Origin: Pseudarthrobacter sp.
GTDB taxonomy: Bacteria > Actinomycetota > Actinomycetes > Actinomycetales > Micrococcaceae
Direction: 5' to 3'
Length of the DNA stretch: 64,000 nt
Assembly (NCBI GenBank): GCA_031178005.1
Contig: JAPSJV010000006.1
Location: 1 to 64,000, forward strand
Numbering within the stretch: the stretch's first letter is position 1; the number at the start of each line of letters is the position of its first letter. The notes below the pieces were generated by a model, which saw only the letters and a program-made list of their open reading frames with translations, was not told the origin of the DNA and did not search any database. Made by a program: the position numbers and the translations under genes. Positions 30,638 to 40,780 of this stretch are shown in pieces.

Positions 30638-31060
30638 TCACATTGCCCCGATGATGACGCCGGCGACTGTCATCGCGAGGATGTCGTGGCCGGAGTCGAT
30701 CAGGGTGACGGCAACAGGACGCCCGGCGAAGCCGTTGTGGATGACATGTCCGCCGGCGCGGATGACGACGGCCAGGACAAGGGCGAACAGCCCGGCGGCG
30801 ACGGCGTTGTCCAGTCCGAGTGCCTGCGCCAGCACTTCAAGGAGGATCGCGGTCAGGGCCGCGGCCGCCATCATGGGCAGCCAGATCCCGGCGCCGCCGC
30901 CAATGTTTTTCAGGTCTTCTTCGGTTTTGCCGATTGCCTGCATCCAGCGGTTGCCAAGGACGGCGGGCAGGTACCAGACGAAACCGATCACCATGCTGGC
31001 CACGAAGGCCAGCAGCACGGCGAGCCAATTGATCTGCGAAATATATAAGAGCCAGTCCAT
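30638..31060 (-). CDS. DUF1761 domain-containing membrane protein
   Basis: INWLAVLLAFVASMVIGFVWYLPAVLGNRWMQAIGKTEEDLK. Confidence 0.85.
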   Translation of the reverse strand: MDWLLYISQINWLAVLLAFVASMVIGFVWYLPAVLGNRWMQAIGKTEEDLKNIGGGAGIWLPMMAAAALTAILLEVLAQALGLDNAVAAGLFALVLAVVIRAGGHVIHNGFAGRPVAVTLIDSGHDILAMTVAGVIIGAM

Positions 31061-31100
31061 ACTCGAAGCTTATCCGCGTTGCTCCCGCTGGGGTGGCGGC

Positions 31101-31634
31101 TCAGCGGGCGGGCGGTGCGGAGTTTGCGGGACCCGCCACAGAGGAGCCCGGCTGCACCAGGCGGCTGATCAATGGCTCGGTCCGGTAGGGGATGTGAGTA
31201 TGCAGGGCCAGGACAGTTTCGGTGCGGATGACGCCCTTGATCCGCAGGACCGACCGCAACGCCGACTGCAGGTTGTGCGTGTCCGTAGCGACCACGCGGC
31301 ACCACACATCGCCACGGCCGGATATCTCGTGGACTTCCAGGACCTGGGGGATCAGGCGCAAGGCTCCCACTACTCCGTCCAGTTCCCGGTGGGTCACCTC
31401 AATGGTGACGAAAGCGACGACGTCGTACCCCACCGCTGTGAGGTCGATTTCCCGGCCGCCGGAGTGCAGTATTCCGGAGCGCAGCAAGCGCCGCACGCGG
31501 GTCTGGGCGGTGTTGCGGGCGATGCCCAGGGCGGTGGCCAGATCGCCAATCTGGATGCGGGGATCACGAACCAGTTCCAGCAGGATACGCAGGTCAGTAC
31601 TGTCCAAATTGTTCAAATTGTCACTCCGGCTCAC
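31101..31634 (-). CDS. Lrp/AsnC family transcriptional regulator
   Basis: LDSTDLRILLELVRDPRIQIGDLATALGIARNTAQTRVRRL HTH plus RAM-type C-terminus. Confidence 0.92.
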   Translation of the reverse strand: MSRSDNLNNLDSTDLRILLELVRDPRIQIGDLATALGIARNTAQTRVRRLLRSGILHSGGREIDLTAVGYDVVAFVTIEVTHRELDGVVGALRLIPQVLEVHEISGRGDVWCRVVATDTHNLQSALRSVLRIKGVIRTETVLALHTHIPYRTEPLISRLVQPGSSVAGPANSAPPAR

Positions 31635-31782
31635 TCGGAAGAAGCATCATTGGCGTTTTTGCTCAATTTACCTCATAGAGCCGAGTGAAATTGGCTTGGA
31701 TCCCTCATTCTTTAGGTGATATCAGTACACCGGCCGCAACGTCCCACAAGGACGCCAAAGCCTGTCCCGCAGAGGCAACCAC

Positions 31783-33036
31783 ATGACTGTCTTGAGTGAA
31801 TTCCGGATGCAGGCTCCCGTCGTCGGGCGCCACGGCTGGGATGCGTCGAACACCACCCGCCTGGTTCTGGCAGGTACTGTCATTTTCGCGTTGTTGGTGG
31901 GAGCCAATCTGGCCACACCGCTGTATCCGCTGCTTCAGCATCAACTGGGGCTTTCATCTTTTGGCACAACGGCTGCCTTCACCAGCTACGTGGTTGCCCT
32001 GGTCGCCGCATTGGTCGCGGCCGGACACTGGTCAGACCACATCGGCCGACGGGCAGCCCTGCTCCTCGCCGTGCTGGTGGGGTTGGCGGGCGGTGCTGTC
32101 TTCGCGACGGCAGGGAACCTGGCAATGCTGTGCGTCGGCCGTGCCCTCCAAGGCATTGCGGTTGCACTCGCCACCGGCGCCAGCTCTGCAGCCCTGCGCG
32201 AACTGCTCCCGTCCCGCCCGGAATGGGCCTCACGGTTTACGTTGCTGGCGTCCGCCGGGGGAGTGGCGGCAGGCCCGCTGCTGGGTGGCCTGCTCTCATT
32301 GCTGCCCGGGCCTACCTCAGCGCCGTACACCGTGCATTCGCTGGTGTTGCTGGGCTTGTTGGTCCCGCTGTATGTCCTCAAGGCCCACCCAGCTATCAGC
32401 ACGGTGACCGCCAACGAGGCTGGCTCCAAGGGGCGGATGCGGGCCCTGGCACCACGGCTGCCGGCGGTGTCACGCGAGGCGCGGGGCGCATTTTGGTTCG
32501 CTTCCGCCGTCGGCTTCCTGAGCTTTGCTGTGTTTGGCTTCTGCCTGTCGCTGGCACCGGGCTATTTTGCGCAGTCCTTCGGAATTGAATCGCGCGTGGT
32601 AATCGGCGCATTGGCGGGCCTCACGCTGGCGGCATCGGCGGCGAGCCAGTTCCTCAACATCAGGGGCAAACGGGCCGTAGTCGGCGGACTGCTGGTCCTG
32701 GCCGCCTCCGTGGCAGTCCTGCCCGTAGCTGCTGCAAGCGCCAATGTCATCCTGCTGGTGGCTGCGATCATCGGCGCGGGCCTTGGCCAGGGCATCGCGT
32801 TCCGGACCGCGTTTAACAACGTGGCCGGCAAGGTGGAAGCTGCCAACCACGCCCGGATTATCAGCAGCGTCTATGTCATCACGTATCTTGGGAGTGCGCT
32901 GCCGGTGCTAGGCCTGGGATGGGCTGCCGGACTGTTCGGGCTGCCGGTATCAATCAGCGTTTTCGCGGGCCTATGCACAGTGGCGGGCATTGTGCTCGCC
33001 GGGATCGCGGGCCGCCGCATGGGCGCACAGCTTTAG
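31783..33036 (+). CDS. MFS transporter
   Basis: 12-TM pattern; GHWSDHIGRRAALLLAV MFS signature. Confidence 0.9.
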   Translation: MTVLSEFRMQAPVVGRHGWDASNTTRLVLAGTVIFALLVGANLATPLYPLLQHQLGLSSFGTTAAFTSYVVALVAALVAAGHWSDHIGRRAALLLAVLVGLAGGAVFATAGNLAMLCVGRALQGIAVALATGASSAALRELLPSRPEWASRFTLLASAGGVAAGPLLGGLLSLLPGPTSAPYTVHSLVLLGLLVPLYVLKAHPAISTVTANEAGSKGRMRALAPRLPAVSREARGAFWFASAVGFLSFAVFGFCLSLAPGYFAQSFGIESRVVIGALAGLTLAASAASQFLNIRGKRAVVGGLLVLAASVAVLPVAAASANVILLVAAIIGAGLGQGIAFRTAFNNVAGKVEAANHARIISSVYVITYLGSALPVLGLGWAAGLFGLPVSISVFAGLCTVAGIVLAGIAGRRMGAQL

Positions 33037-33055
33037 GAGCCTCGCGCTCCAGCCG

Positions 33056-33574
33056 CTATCCCTCGCCGGTTTCCGGCAGTGGCCCGTGGTTTCCCTGGAT
33101 GTGCTCGAACACCAGAGTGGTTTCCGTATGCCCCACCACGGGGTCGGTTGCCAGGTTATCCAACACCCAGTCACGCAGGTCTTCGGTAGTCGCCACGGCG
33201 ATGTGCAGCAGGTAGTCGACGGAGCCCGAAGTATGGAACGTGGACAGAACCGCGGGAAGCTGCGGCACCCTGCTGGTGAAGCGGTCTATCTGGTCACGGT
33301 CGTGTGCGCGGAGCCGTACGGCAACAAGGGCCTGCACTGACCGTCCGATGGCGGAGAGCCTGAGCTTCGCCTCATACCCCTGGACAATTCCGCGTTCGGT
33401 CAGCGCCCGGGTCCTCATCAAGGCGGTTGAAGGTGCAATCCCTACCAGCTCAGCCAGTTGCTTGTTGGAGATCCGGGCGTCAGCCACCAAGGCAGCCAGC
33501 AACTTTTCGTCGATGGTATCCAGGGGTTCGTGGCTCAAATATCCCGGTTTTCCGGGCCTCACATTGCCGTTCAT
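33056..33574 (-). CDS. Lrp/AsnC family transcriptional regulator
   Basis: LDTIDEKLLAALVADARISNKQLAELVGIAPSTALMRTRAL. Confidence 0.93.
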   Translation of the reverse strand: MNGNVRPGKPGYLSHEPLDTIDEKLLAALVADARISNKQLAELVGIAPSTALMRTRALTERGIVQGYEAKLRLSAIGRSVQALVAVRLRAHDRDQIDRFTSRVPQLPAVLSTFHTSGSVDYLLHIAVATTEDLRDWVLDNLATDPVVGHTETTLVFEHIQGNHGPLPETGEG

Positions 33575-33604
33575 GGCTCCTCCAAGCGATCTTCTCTAGT
33601 CATC

Positions 33605-34861
33605 CTAGATGGAAGCCGGGCGTGCGGGATGGACGACGGCGGAGATCACCGCGCTGCATGCCGTCAGGGCCATGACGGTCCAGACCAAAGCCGCCCACCC
33701 CAGCGACTGGAACAGCAGTCCTCCGGCCCAGCCCACCACGCTGGAACCAACATAGTAGGACAGGTTGTAGAGGGAAGCTGCCTGCGCGCGCCCCGTCGTA
33801 GCGATGGCGCCCGTCCAACCCGACGCGATGCTGTGCGCCGCGAAGAAGCCGGCTGTAAAGACCACCAGTCCGGTAAGGATGAGCGGAAGCGGGGGCAGGA
33901 CGGTCAGGGCCAGGCCGGCCATCATGAGGCCGGTTCCCCACAGCAGCACCGTCCGGCGGCCGAAGCGTGCGGCAATGGCTCCGGCCCAACGCGAAGTGAT
34001 GGTGCCGGACAGGTAGGCAAGGAAGATGAGGCTGACAATGGTGGCCGGCAGGTTGTAGGGCGCTGCCGCCAAACGGAAACCCAAATAGTTGTAGACCGCC
34101 ACAAAGCCTCCCATGAGAAGGAAGGCCTGCAGGTAAATTGCGACAAGCCGGGGGTTGTGCAGCTGTTTGCCCAGCAGGCCGAAGGCTGAGCGTATTCCGC
34201 TGGGAGGCGTCCTGATGAAGCCGCGGGCGCGGGGGATCAGCATCAGGAAAGCAACTGCCGCCGCTGCTGCCAGTATTGACACCGCAAGGCTTCCCGCACG
34301 CCAGCCCCACAGTTCACCAACCGGGCCGGCAACAATCCTGCCTGCCAATCCGCCTACGGTTGTGCCGGCCACGTAGCTTCCTGCGGCCGCTGCGGCATGG
34401 CCCCGGCTGACTTCCTCGTTGAGGTAAACGATGGCCAGGGCGGGGATGCCGCCCAGCGCGACTCCCTCCAGGAGCCGGAGGAACAGCAGAGTGGCAAGAT
34501 CGGGGGACAGCGGAACCAGCAGCCCAAACACGGTAGCCGCGCAGATCGCGAACGTCATCGCTTTCACCCTGCCGATGCGGTCTGCCAGGAACGACCACGG
34601 CAGGACTGCTGCAGCGAGCCCAAGGGTTGCTGCCGATATGCTGAGGCCGGCTTCGGCCGCCGTGATGCCTAAGCCGTCGGCCAGGAGCGGCAGGACCGCC
34701 TGGGGCGAATACAACTGCGCGAAGGTGGCAATGCCCGCGCAGGCAAGTGCGGCCAGGATTCGGCTGTAGCCGCTGGAGCCTTTGTAGTGGCCGTCCCAGC
34801 CGCTGGATCCGTCACCCGGTCCGCCAGGGGAGGGCGGACTGTTCGGCGGCGGGAAGGGCAT
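33605..34861 (-). CDS. MFS transporter
   Basis: 12-TM pattern; LADRIGRVKAMTF signature; TFAQLYSPQAVLPLL N-terminus. Confidence 0.9.
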   Translation of the reverse strand: MPFPPPNSPPSPGGPGDGSSGWDGHYKGSSGYSRILAALACAGIATFAQLYSPQAVLPLLADGLGITAAEAGLSISAATLGLAAAVLPWSFLADRIGRVKAMTFAICAATVFGLLVPLSPDLATLLFLRLLEGVALGGIPALAIVYLNEEVSRGHAAAAAGSYVAGTTVGGLAGRIVAGPVGELWGWRAGSLAVSILAAAAAVAFLMLIPRARGFIRTPPSGIRSAFGLLGKQLHNPRLVAIYLQAFLLMGGFVAVYNYLGFRLAAAPYNLPATIVSLIFLAYLSGTITSRWAGAIAARFGRRTVLLWGTGLMMAGLALTVLPPLPLILTGLVVFTAGFFAAHSIASGWTGAIATTGRAQAASLYNLSYYVGSSVVGWAGGLLFQSLGWAALVWTVMALTACSAVISAVVHPARPASI

Positions 34862-34949
34862 GCTGCAACCCTACTGAATGGCGGGGCCTGCAAAAGATCA
34901 TGCGGACGGGTTAATCCCCTCAGGGGGTGCTTGTCAGTAGTCTTGGACG

Positions 34950-35948
34950 GTGACTAATGCTCAGATTTTCGACGGCGGCACGGACGGAACTGCCGCCGGC
35001 CCAGCCCCTGTACCTGCCGGCAGTCTCAACGACGCGGCCTCGCCGGGGGTTGTGATCGGGCTGGATATCGGCGGCACCAAAACCCACGGTGTTCGCTTTG
35101 AAGGCGGAACGGCCGTGGGTGACGAGTCAGCCGGCAGCTCCAATATCCAGAACGTCACTCCGGAACAGGCAGCCGCGAACCTGGCCGAACTGTTCGGCAA
35201 AATCGGCGGCGGCAGGATTGAGCGGGTATACGCCGGGGCGGGCGGCATTGACACCGCCGAGGATGCGGCCGCGCTCGCTGAGCTGATCAGGACTAATGCG
35301 CCTCAGGCAACGATCACTGTTGTCCACGATTCGCGGCTCCTGCTGGCAGCAGGGCGTTCGACCACCGGTGTTGCAGTGATTGCCGGTACAGGCTCGGCCG
35401 CTTGGGGCCGGAACGGCGACGGAGATGAAGCCCGTGCCGGTGGCTGGGGCTACCTGTTGGGCGACGAAGGCAGCGGCTACTGGCTGGGGCGGGAAGCCGT
35501 CCGGCACAGTCTGCGCCGAATGAACCAGGGCTTGCATCCAGACGAATTGGCCGAAGCGCTACTGGTCTCCTGCGGGGTGGACCATCCCAACAAGCTGATC
35601 GCCCTGTTCCACTCCCCGGATACCGGGCGCCGATTCTGGGCCCAGCAAGCCCGGCATGTGGTTGAAGCTGCGGCTGCCGGCCACAAAGCAAGCCAGGACC
35701 TGCTGAAGCAGGCAGGCAAGGACCTTGCCGAATTGGCCTATGGCACACTGTCGCAACTGGGCATCAGGGGGCCGGTCATCCTGGGCGGCGGGCTGGGAAT
35801 GCATGTTACCCCGGTGCAGGAAGCCTTCCGCGAACAGCTGGACCACCACGGCATCATCGACGTCCGGGTCCTGGATCAGGAACCTGTGTTTGGTGTGCTG
35901 GAACTGCTGGGGGAAGAACAGGAAGAAGCGCTGTCCCCCGGCATGTAG
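34950..35948 (+). CDS. BadF/BadG-type ATPase / N-acetylglucosamine kinase family protein
   Basis: GTG start; VIGLDIGGTKTHGVRFEGG, AVIAGTGSAAWGRNGDG...GYLLGDEGSGYWLGREAVR. Confidence 0.88.
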   Translation: MTNAQIFDGGTDGTAAGPAPVPAGSLNDAASPGVVIGLDIGGTKTHGVRFEGGTAVGDESAGSSNIQNVTPEQAAANLAELFGKIGGGRIERVYAGAGGIDTAEDAAALAELIRTNAPQATITVVHDSRLLLAAGRSTTGVAVIAGTGSAAWGRNGDGDEARAGGWGYLLGDEGSGYWLGREAVRHSLRRMNQGLHPDELAEALLVSCGVDHPNKLIALFHSPDTGRRFWAQQARHVVEAAAAGHKASQDLLKQAGKDLAELAYGTLSQLGIRGPVILGGGLGMHVTPVQEAFREQLDHHGIIDVRVLDQEPVFGVLELLGEEQEEALSPGM

Positions 35949-35990
35949 CGCCGCGGCAAAAAACCAGGGTCGGAAAGAATCAGATCCGCA

Positions 35991-37028
35991 TCAGGCCCGC
36001 GGACCCCTGGTCCGTGGCGTCAGCCGGACGCCCGGCAGCGGAGGCGCCGGGATACGCCCGGCTTCCCTCCCGGCGTCGGGCCCGTGCCCTGGGACATAAC
36101 CGAAACGGGCGCTGGCAGCCGTCTCCGGAGGAAGTGGAGCCTGGCCTTCCCAGTCCAGGCGTGCCTGCTCCACCTCGTCATGGGTGCGGCCAACAAAGTT
36201 CCACCACATCAGCAGTTCCTCTTCGAACGGCTCGCCGCCGAGCAGCAGGAACCGGGTGCCGGGCAGTGCCCGCGCCTGAAGTTCAGTGCGGCCCAGGCCC
36301 AGGTAGGCCAGCGGCCCGGGCGGAACGTCCTGTCCGTCGATTGTCAGGGCGCCGTCGAGCACCAGCAGCGCGTGTTCGAATTCCCCGGCCAGCGGGACGG
36401 CAAGGTCACTGTCTGAGACGATGTCCGCACCCATAATCGGCGAATACATCACAGCCGGAGATGTGACTCCGGCCAGGCTTCCCACCATCACCGTGGCACG
36501 GAATCCTGGCCCGGAAGCCACGGGAAGGTTCTTGTGCTGCTCGAACGCCGGTGCGCGGTGCCTGTCTGTGTCCGGCAAGGCCACCCAGAGTTGCAGGCCG
36601 CGCTGCATGGGAAGCCCTTCGCCGTCGTCAGGGCCGCCGGCGACTTCCGGCAGCACGGCGAATTCCGAGTGCGACACGCCGTGGCCCGCGGTCATGATGT
36701 TGAGCTCGCCGGGGCGGACCACAACGTCGCTGCCCACGCTGTCCCGGTGCCGTACCTCGCCTTCCAGCGGCCACGTGACCGTCTGCAGCCCGATATGCGG
36801 ATGCGGCAGGACGGACATGGCTGTTCTGTCCGGCCCAAAGCTGTCGAGAAAACACCAGGCACCCACGGTAGGAAGGCCCCGCTGGGGCAAAGTGCGGCGC
36901 ACATCCATGGCGCGGACGCCGCCCAGCGGAACCTGCCGCTCCGGCCAAAGCTCGACGCACGGTCCGGCCACATGGATGCTGCCGGGAGGACAAACCTGCT
37001 GCTGTGGACTGCTTTCCAAATTGGTCAC
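35991..37028 (-). CDS. Pirin family protein
   Basis: LPQRGLPTVGAWCFLDSFGP, PHPHIGLQTVTWPLEGEVRHRDSVGSD metal-binding cupin motifs. Confidence 0.92.
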   Translation of the reverse strand: MTNLESSPQQQVCPPGSIHVAGPCVELWPERQVPLGGVRAMDVRRTLPQRGLPTVGAWCFLDSFGPDRTAMSVLPHPHIGLQTVTWPLEGEVRHRDSVGSDVVVRPGELNIMTAGHGVSHSEFAVLPEVAGGPDDGEGLPMQRGLQLWVALPDTDRHRAPAFEQHKNLPVASGPGFRATVMVGSLAGVTSPAVMYSPIMGADIVSDSDLAVPLAGEFEHALLVLDGALTIDGQDVPPGPLAYLGLGRTELQARALPGTRFLLLGGEPFEEELLMWWNFVGRTHDEVEQARLDWEGQAPLPPETAASARFGYVPGHGPDAGREAGRIPAPPLPGVRLTPRTRGPRA

Positions 37029-37185
37029 GCAATAACTCTATGCCGGACCCATCCACTACCGTGCAGGTCTCCGAATAGCATCTGATGAACATCCCTGCTC
37101 CACTTTTGTCGCAGGTTCTGACTAGTCTGTAAAGCGCACTGTTGTTTGTACCGTCTACTGCCGTCAACAGATAGGAACGCCTGGA

Positions 37186-38301
37186 ATGGCCCACGCCATG
37201 ATTGAGTTCCACGGAGTTACCAAGCAGTACCAGGGTGGCCAGCCTGCCGTGGATGGCCTGAACATGAGCATCGATAAAGGCGCCATCACCGTCTTCGTCG
37301 GCCCCTCCGGTTGCGGGAAAACAACCTCGCTGCGAATGATCAACCGGATGGTTGAACCCACATCCGGCTCCATCACCGTTGACGGGAAGGACGTCGAATC
37401 CGTACCGCCCGCGCAGTTGCGGAGGTCGATGGGGTACGTCATGCAGTCCTCCGGACTGATGCCGCACCGGACAGTGCTGGACAACATTGCCACCGTGCCC
37501 AGGCTCAACGGCGTTCCCAAGCAGGAGGCCCGGAAGCGCGCAGCGGAACTGCTCGACGTCGTCGGCTTGGCTTCAACGCTCGGCAGCCGCTACCCGGTGC
37601 AGCTGTCCGGCGGTCAGCAGCAGCGCGTCGGCGTGGCGCGCGCCCTTGCCGCGGACCCGCCCGTGTTGCTCATGGATGAGCCGTTCAGCGCGGTGGATCC
37701 CATAGTCCGCGAGGAACTCCAGCAGGAACTGCTGCGGCTGCAGCGGGACCTGGCCAAGACGATTGTGTTTGTCACCCACGACATTGATGAAGCCACCATT
37801 TTGGGAGATAAGGTTGCCGTCTTTGCGGTAGGCGGAATCCTGGCGCAGTACGCCACTCCGGAGGAGATTCTCCGGGCTCCGGCCAACGACTTTGTTGCTT
37901 CCTTCGTCGGCCGCGACCGCGGTTTCCGGCACCTCGGATTTACGGCCGCCGACGCCGTTACTGTGCATTACGTTTCCGCCCTCTCAGTTGATGCGGACGG
38001 ACAGGGGGAGACGGAGCTCCTGCCGGAATTGCCTTCCGGCCCGAAGAAGTGGCGCCTTGTTGTTGACGCACGACGCCGGCCCCTCGGCTGGGTGCCGCCG
38101 GGCAGCACACGCATCGTGGCGGGCGGTTCCCTTTTTGCCAAGGGCGATTCGCTGCGCCGTGCGCTGGACTCTGCACTGTCATCCCCGTCCGGACTGGGAG
38201 TGGCAGTGGATCCGGACGGCGCGCTTGCCGGCGTCGTCAAGGCTCCTGAGGTGCTGCAGGCCATCGAGGCCGAACGGCAGCGGCGGGCGGCGGCCCTCTG
38301 A
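37186..38301 (+). CDS. Osmoprotectant (betaine/choline-type) ABC transporter ATP-binding protein
   Basis: MIEFHGVTKQYQGGQPAVDGLNMSIDKGAITVFVGPSGCGKTTSLRMINRM; first gene of OpuC-like operon. Confidence 0.93.
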   Translation: MAHAMIEFHGVTKQYQGGQPAVDGLNMSIDKGAITVFVGPSGCGKTTSLRMINRMVEPTSGSITVDGKDVESVPPAQLRRSMGYVMQSSGLMPHRTVLDNIATVPRLNGVPKQEARKRAAELLDVVGLASTLGSRYPVQLSGGQQQRVGVARALAADPPVLLMDEPFSAVDPIVREELQQELLRLQRDLAKTIVFVTHDIDEATILGDKVAVFAVGGILAQYATPEEILRAPANDFVASFVGRDRGFRHLGFTAADAVTVHYVSALSVDADGQGETELLPELPSGPKKWRLVVDARRRPLGWVPPGSTRIVAGGSLFAKGDSLRRALDSALSSPSGLGVAVDPDGALAGVVKAPEVLQAIEAERQRRAAAL

Positions 38302-39026
38302 TGGGTTGGGTGGAATGGCTCGGGGACAACCGCGGCCTGGTGCTTGACCGGGCCCTCCAGCACCTGGTGCTGGCAGTGCTTCCGATGGTGGCAGGACTGG
38401 TTATCTCAATTCCCCTGGCCCAGCTGGCACGGACCTCACCGGCTCTGAGGTCCATTATCCTGACCGTCAGTTCGCTGCTGTACACCATTCCATCGCTGGC
38501 GTTGTTCATCATTCTGCCGTCGGTTTTGGGAACCCGGATCCTGGACCCCCTGAACGTCATCGTCGCATTGACCATCTACGCCGTTGCGCTCCTGGTCCGC
38601 TCCGCCATTGACGCACTGGATTCCGTTGACGACCATCTCCGCCAGGCAGCCACGGCCATGGGCTACACACCCCTGATGCGGTTCCTCAAAGTGGACCTGC
38701 CACTGTCGCTTCCCGTGATGTTTGCCGGCCTGCGCGTGGTCTCGGTCAGCAACATTTCCCTGGTCAGTGTTGCCGCGCTGCTCGGCGTTGAGAACCTTGG
38801 CCGCCTCTTTACCGACGGGCTCCAGCGGAACTTTCCCGCGGAAGTGGTGATCGGAATCGTCGCGATCGTGCTGCTTGCCCTCTTGATGGACGCGGTGCTG
38901 GTCATTCTGGACCGGGTACTGACTCCGTGGGCCCGGCTTGGTTCCACTACGGGTGGAAATGCCCCGGGTACACCCACTGCCGCGGCCTATCTTGCTGAGA
39001 CGCCTGTCCATAGCGGGGCCAACTAA
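38301..39026 (+). CDS. Osmoprotectant ABC transporter permease
   Basis: OpuCB-like; overlapping start/stop with neighbours. Confidence 0.9.
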   Translation: MGWVEWLGDNRGLVLDRALQHLVLAVLPMVAGLVISIPLAQLARTSPALRSIILTVSSLLYTIPSLALFIILPSVLGTRILDPLNVIVALTIYAVALLVRSAIDALDSVDDHLRQAATAMGYTPLMRFLKVDLPLSLPVMFAGLRVVSVSNISLVSVAALLGVENLGRLFTDGLQRNFPAEVVIGIVAIVLLALLMDAVLVILDRVLTPWARLGSTTGGNAPGTPTAAAYLAETPVHSGAN

Positions 39027-39775
39027 TGAGCAACGTTTTCACAGACACCCTGGAATGGCTGGCGGACCCGGTGCACTGGAGCGGCAGCGGTGGCATCGCC
39101 GCGAGGCTGGGGGAGCACCTCCACTACAGCGCCCTGGTGCTGGTAATCGCCAGCGTCATCGCCATCCCGCTCGGCTTGTACATCGGCCACACCGGGAAGG
39201 GCCGGGTTGCTGCGGTCGCCATCGCCGGAGCCCTCCGGGCCCTGCCAACGCTGGGACTACTGGTTTTGTTTGCCCTGTTGGCCGGCAGTGGCCTGATGCC
39301 GCCAGTTTGGGCGCTGGTCATCCTCACCGTCCCTCCGCTGCTTGCCGGCACCTACGCGGGAATTTCCAGCGTCAACCCCGCGGTGGTCGATGCGGCCCGG
39401 GCCATGGGCATGACCGAACTCCAGATCCTGGGGACGGTTGAGGTCCCCAACGGACTCCAAGTGATGCTGGGCGGCTTCCGGACCGCAGTGCTGCAGGTCA
39501 TTGGAACCGTTTCCGTGTTCGCCTATCTTCCCCTGGGCGGCTTGGGACGCTATCTCTTTGATGGATTGCTCCTTCAGGACTTCCCCCGGATGCTGGCCGG
39601 TTCGCTGCTGATTGCGGCGCTTGCCATTGCCGTTGATCTCCTGCTGGCATTACTACAGAGGCTGGCCATTTCACCAGGTCTTACAACGTCAACCAAGAAC
39701 CGTCGCTTCCAGGCGGCAAACGTCCCCCCGGCTGCCACAACCGAGGCAGCCGCTGTACCAGGAGGAACTCCATGA
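39026..39775 (+). CDS. Osmoprotectant ABC transporter permease
   Basis: OpuCD-like; GLYIGHTGKGRVAAVAIAGALRALPTLGLLVLFAL. Confidence 0.9.
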   Translation: MSNVFTDTLEWLADPVHWSGSGGIAARLGEHLHYSALVLVIASVIAIPLGLYIGHTGKGRVAAVAIAGALRALPTLGLLVLFALLAGSGLMPPVWALVILTVPPLLAGTYAGISSVNPAVVDAARAMGMTELQILGTVEVPNGLQVMLGGFRTAVLQVIGTVSVFAYLPLGGLGRYLFDGLLLQDFPRMLAGSLLIAALAIAVDLLLALLQRLAISPGLTTSTKNRRFQAANVPPAATTEAAAVPGGTP

Positions 39776-40728
39776 AATACCCCGTGACTTCACCCATCAG
39801 CCGCCGGTCCCTGGGCGGGCTTGCTGCCGGCCTCGGCGTCGCCTTGGCGCTGACCGCCTGCGGCGGAGATCCGCTGGCCAGCCCGACTGCCTCCGGAGCG
39901 GAATCAGCGGCCCCCGGTGCTCCGTTGGTTGTGGGGTCTGCGGACTTCCCGGAAAGCCAGATCATTGCCGAGATCTACGCCGGCGCGCTCAACGCCGCAG
40001 GGATTACGGCCAGCACCAAGCCGAACATCGGGTCACGGGAGATCTACGTCAAGGCCGTCCAGGACGGTTCCGTTGATCTGGTCCCCGACTATTCCGGCAA
40101 CCTCCTCTCCTACGTCGATACGGAGGCCGCCGAGGTCTCTGCCGAGGACGTCTACAAGGCCCTCCCGGCCAAACTCCCGGAAGGCCTGGCGGTGCTGGAG
40201 CCTGCCGATGCGGAGTCCAAGGATGCGATGGTGGTGACCAAGGCTACGGCAGAGAAGTACCAGGCAAAGTCCATCGAAGACCTCGCAGAGCACTGCCCCG
40301 AACTCACCATGGCAGCACCGGCAACATTCGAAACGCGTGCCTACGGTCTGCCCGGGCTGAAGAAAAACTACGGCTGCGAACTCAAAGAGCTCAAGCCCTT
40401 CTCCGACGGCGGTGGACCGCTGACCCTGCAGGCCTTGCTGACGGATGAGGTCCAGGTAGCGGACATTTACACCACCACACCATCCATTGAGGACAACGAC
40501 CTGGTGGTCCTGGAGGACCCTAAGAACAACTTCAAGGCCCAGCAGGTCTTGCCGCTCTACAGCAGCGCCAAGTTGACCGACGAAGCCAAAGAAGCGCTGA
40601 ACGCAGTGTCCAGGATCCTGACCACCCAGGACCTGGTGAACCTCAACCGCGCTGTCAGCGGGAGCCAAAAGCAGGAAGCCAAGGATGCTGCAGCTGCATG
40701 GCTGAAGGAGAAGGAGATCGTCAAGTAG
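39772..40728 (+). CDS. Osmoprotectant ABC transporter substrate-binding lipoprotein
   Basis: LALTACGGD lipobox; VVGSADFPESQIIAEIYAGALNAAGI...IGSREIYVKAVQDGSVDLVPDYSGNLLSY. Confidence 0.93.
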   Translation: MKYPVTSPISRRSLGGLAAGLGVALALTACGGDPLASPTASGAESAAPGAPLVVGSADFPESQIIAEIYAGALNAAGITASTKPNIGSREIYVKAVQDGSVDLVPDYSGNLLSYVDTEAAEVSAEDVYKALPAKLPEGLAVLEPADAESKDAMVVTKATAEKYQAKSIEDLAEHCPELTMAAPATFETRAYGLPGLKKNYGCELKELKPFSDGGGPLTLQALLTDEVQVADIYTTTPSIEDNDLVVLEDPKNNFKAQQVLPLYSSAKLTDEAKEALNAVSRILTTQDLVNLNRAVSGSQKQEAKDAAAAWLKEKEIVK

Positions 40729-40780
40729 GGCGTGAGGCATCTCTCACGGATGAGCATCCCTGATATGGCATATTTAGTGG

